64,000 bases of DNA. Origin: Pseudoalteromonas haloplanktis ATCC 14393 (lineage in GTDB: Bacteria > Pseudomonadota > Gammaproteobacteria > Enterobacterales > Alteromonadaceae). The stretch spans positions 1 to 64,000 of the forward strand of contig NZ_AHCA01000003.1 in NCBI RefSeq assembly GCF_000238355.1, read 5' to 3'. The notes beneath the pieces were generated by a model that saw only the letters and a program-made list of their open reading frames with translations, ran no database searches and was not told where the DNA came from. Both the position numbers and the translations under genes were made by a program. This document shows, piece after piece, positions 62,722 through 64,000 of this stretch. The first letter of the stretch is position 1; each line of letters begins with the position of its first letter.

Positions 62722-62767
62722 TGAACGTTAGACAAACCGTAGGTAAAAAATTATTAACTAACGTTCA
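62722..62767. promoter_or_regulatory. Inverted repeat between gloB and mltD
   Basis: TGAACGTTAG (62722-62731) and CTAACGTTCA (62758-62767) are perfect ten-base arms, 26 bases apart. It could be a weak terminator hairpin for gloB or a binding site for mltD; there is no T run. Confidence 0.45.
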
Positions 62768-62905
62768 AGTTAATAAGTCTAAATATATTATTTAGTTAAC
62801 TAATAAATTACAGCATTATTGCATATTTAAAACGGTCATAAAGTGGTAATACGTACTCATTACGGGTAGTATTCGCCGAGTTTTTTACCTGATGTATTGG
62901 TATTT

Positions 62906-64000
62906 ATGAATAAATCTCCTCTCGTTTTAACCTTGGCATTGGTGCTAAGTGGTTGTCAAACATTGACATCAACACAATCCGACGACGCAATAGCCAATCA
63001 AGCCCGCCAATCGCAGCTTGAAGGTGCAAGCCCTAGCGAAATCAGTGAAGCACTGATGATCAATGCGCAATACTTGCAAGTGAATGAAGTAGATGAAGCA
63101 CCACCAGTTTTTGATGATGTATGGGAGCGCATTCGTTACCAATTATCAATTGATGTGCCACAAAATCGCCCTGTGGTTGCTGAGCGTAATTATTATGCAA
63201 AGCACCAAGCTTACTTAGATCGCATTTCAAAACGTGCTGAGCCTTACCTACATTTTATTGTAGAAGAGGTTGAAAAGCGTAATATGCCGATTGAGATTGC
63301 ACTACTTCCGATTGTAGAAAGTGCCTTTGATCCATTTGGCTATTCAAATCGCAGTGCATCGGGTATTTGGCAATTTATGCCGCAAACTGGTGAGCGTTTT
63401 GATTTAAAGCAAAACTGGTGGTACGACGGTCGTCGCGACATTGTGCAATCAACCCGTGCCGCATTAGATTACTTATCTTATTTACATAAAACCTTAGATG
63501 GTGATTGGCTTAACGCGATTGCTGCTTATAACTCAGGTGAAGGTCGTTTATTACGAGCGATAAAAAAGAATCGCAAAAAACATTTACCAACCGATTTTTG
63601 GTCGCTTGATTTGCCAAGCGAAACCACCGCCTATGTACCTAGATTACTCGCTCTGTCCGATCTATTGAATCGCGCCGATGAATTTGGCTTAACATGGAAC
63701 CCAATTATCAATGCACAAGTTGTCGAAGCCGTTGATATTGGTTCACAAATTGATCTGGCATTAGCAGCTCAAATGGCAGATATCAGCTTGACTGAACTTT
63801 ACCGTTTAAACCCAGGCTTTAATCGCTGGGCAACCGATCCAAATGGGCCACATTTTTTATTATTACCGGTAGATAAAGTTGAGCAATTTCAAAGTACGCT
63901 TGCAAAAACAGCGCTTAAAGATCGCCTTCGTTGGCAACAATATATTGTTGCCAACGGCGATAGCTTATCGGTAATAGCGAAAAAGTTTGCCACCAGTACC
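62906..64000 (+). CDS. mltD: Membrane-bound lytic murein transglycosylase D, partial
   Basis: Lipoprotein that cleaves peptidoglycan. The 365 residues visible end at the window edge. A signal peptide ends in lipobox LSGC (MNKSPLVLTLALVLSGC, Cys17). The lytic transglycosylase domain has the catalytic Glu in ALLPIVESAFDPFGYS, SASGIWQFMPQTGERF and AIAAYNSGEGRLLRA. The first LysM repeat begins at about residue 346 (YIVANGDSLSVIAKKF) and more would follow outside. The ATG at 62906 starts the signal peptide. The MltD identity follows from the domain order and its place next to gloB as in E. coli. Confidence 0.94.
   Translation, partial: MNKSPLVLTLALVLSGCQTLTSTQSDDAIANQARQSQLEGASPSEISEALMINAQYLQVNEVDEAPPVFDDVWERIRYQLSIDVPQNRPVVAERNYYAKHQAYLDRISKRAEPYLHFIVEEVEKRNMPIEIALLPIVESAFDPFGYSNRSASGIWQFMPQTGERFDLKQNWWYDGRRDIVQSTRAALDYLSYLHKTLDGDWLNAIAAYNSGEGRLLRAIKKNRKKHLPTDFWSLDLPSETTAYVPRLLALSDLLNRADEFGLTWNPIINAQVVEAVDIGSQIDLALAAQMADISLTELYRLNPGFNRWATDPNGPHFLLLPVDKVEQFQSTLAKTALKDRLRWQQYIVANGDSLSVIAKKFATST

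Overview
The window looks like a chromosomal segment of a marine gammaproteobacterium of the Alteromonadales, most likely Pseudoalteromonas. It has about 40% GC, very high tRNA gene dosage, an Alteromonadales-style N-acetylglucosamine regulon, many secreted or lipoprotein peptidases, and several conserved Escherichia-like gene neighbourhoods. No prophage, transposase, integrase or CRISPR array was seen.

Layout. Positions 1-314 carry what looks like an rRNA-operon promoter firing leftwards out of the window. An alanine/sodium symporter follows. The block 2350-6815 keeps the E. coli order uvrY-uvrC-pgsA-tRNA(Gly-Cys-Leu), but the tRNA cassette is amplified to eight genes and holds an odd 78-bp triple repeat derived in part from a tRNA-Gly 5' half. 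Positions 6925-19928 hold transport, cysteine and methionine genes (cysK, metC), a FadE-like acyl-CoA dehydrogenase, an M2 peptidase, a porin, an ABC exporter coupled to a PH-domain protein, and nudC. Positions 20063-24429 are the nagK-nagA-nagX and nagB regulon, with two near-identical NagR-type operators and a strongly structured nagB leader. Positions 24689-34754 are a mixed accessory stretch: XRE/membrane pair, NYN protein, SatD-like/DUF3307 pair behind an array of five half-sites, rhlE, an oxygenase, a hydrolase-OsmC fusion and a frameshifted DUF2207 gene. Positions 34785-45180 contain the aspS-yecE-cmoA-cmoB neighbourhood, interrupted by ygjP-like, DUF5924, LysR plus a divergent PurA paralogue, and DUF3334. 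Then come purM-purN-DUF3108.

The right end, 47932-64000, keeps the order yafJ-fadE-tRNA-Asp-dnaQ-rnhA-yafS-gloB-mltD known from E. coli, with insertions: an AT-rich hypothetical gene, an ABC pair, an S9 peptidase, TIGR03503 and a persulfide-dioxygenase-like metallo-hydrolase. The single tRNA-Asp gene of E. coli is expanded here to eleven tandem tRNA-Asp(GUC) genes. mltD is cut by the window end.

The parts most worth follow-up are the SatD-like/DUF3307 pair with its 28-bp-periodic operator, the nagB leader that looks like an attenuator, the tRNA-derived 78-bp repeats, the eleven-gene tRNA-Asp array with its promoter embedded in an opposing terminator, the A7 frameshift in the DUF2207 gene, and the LysR-linked PurA paralogue. 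All family assignments come from reading the translated sequence; no database search was run.
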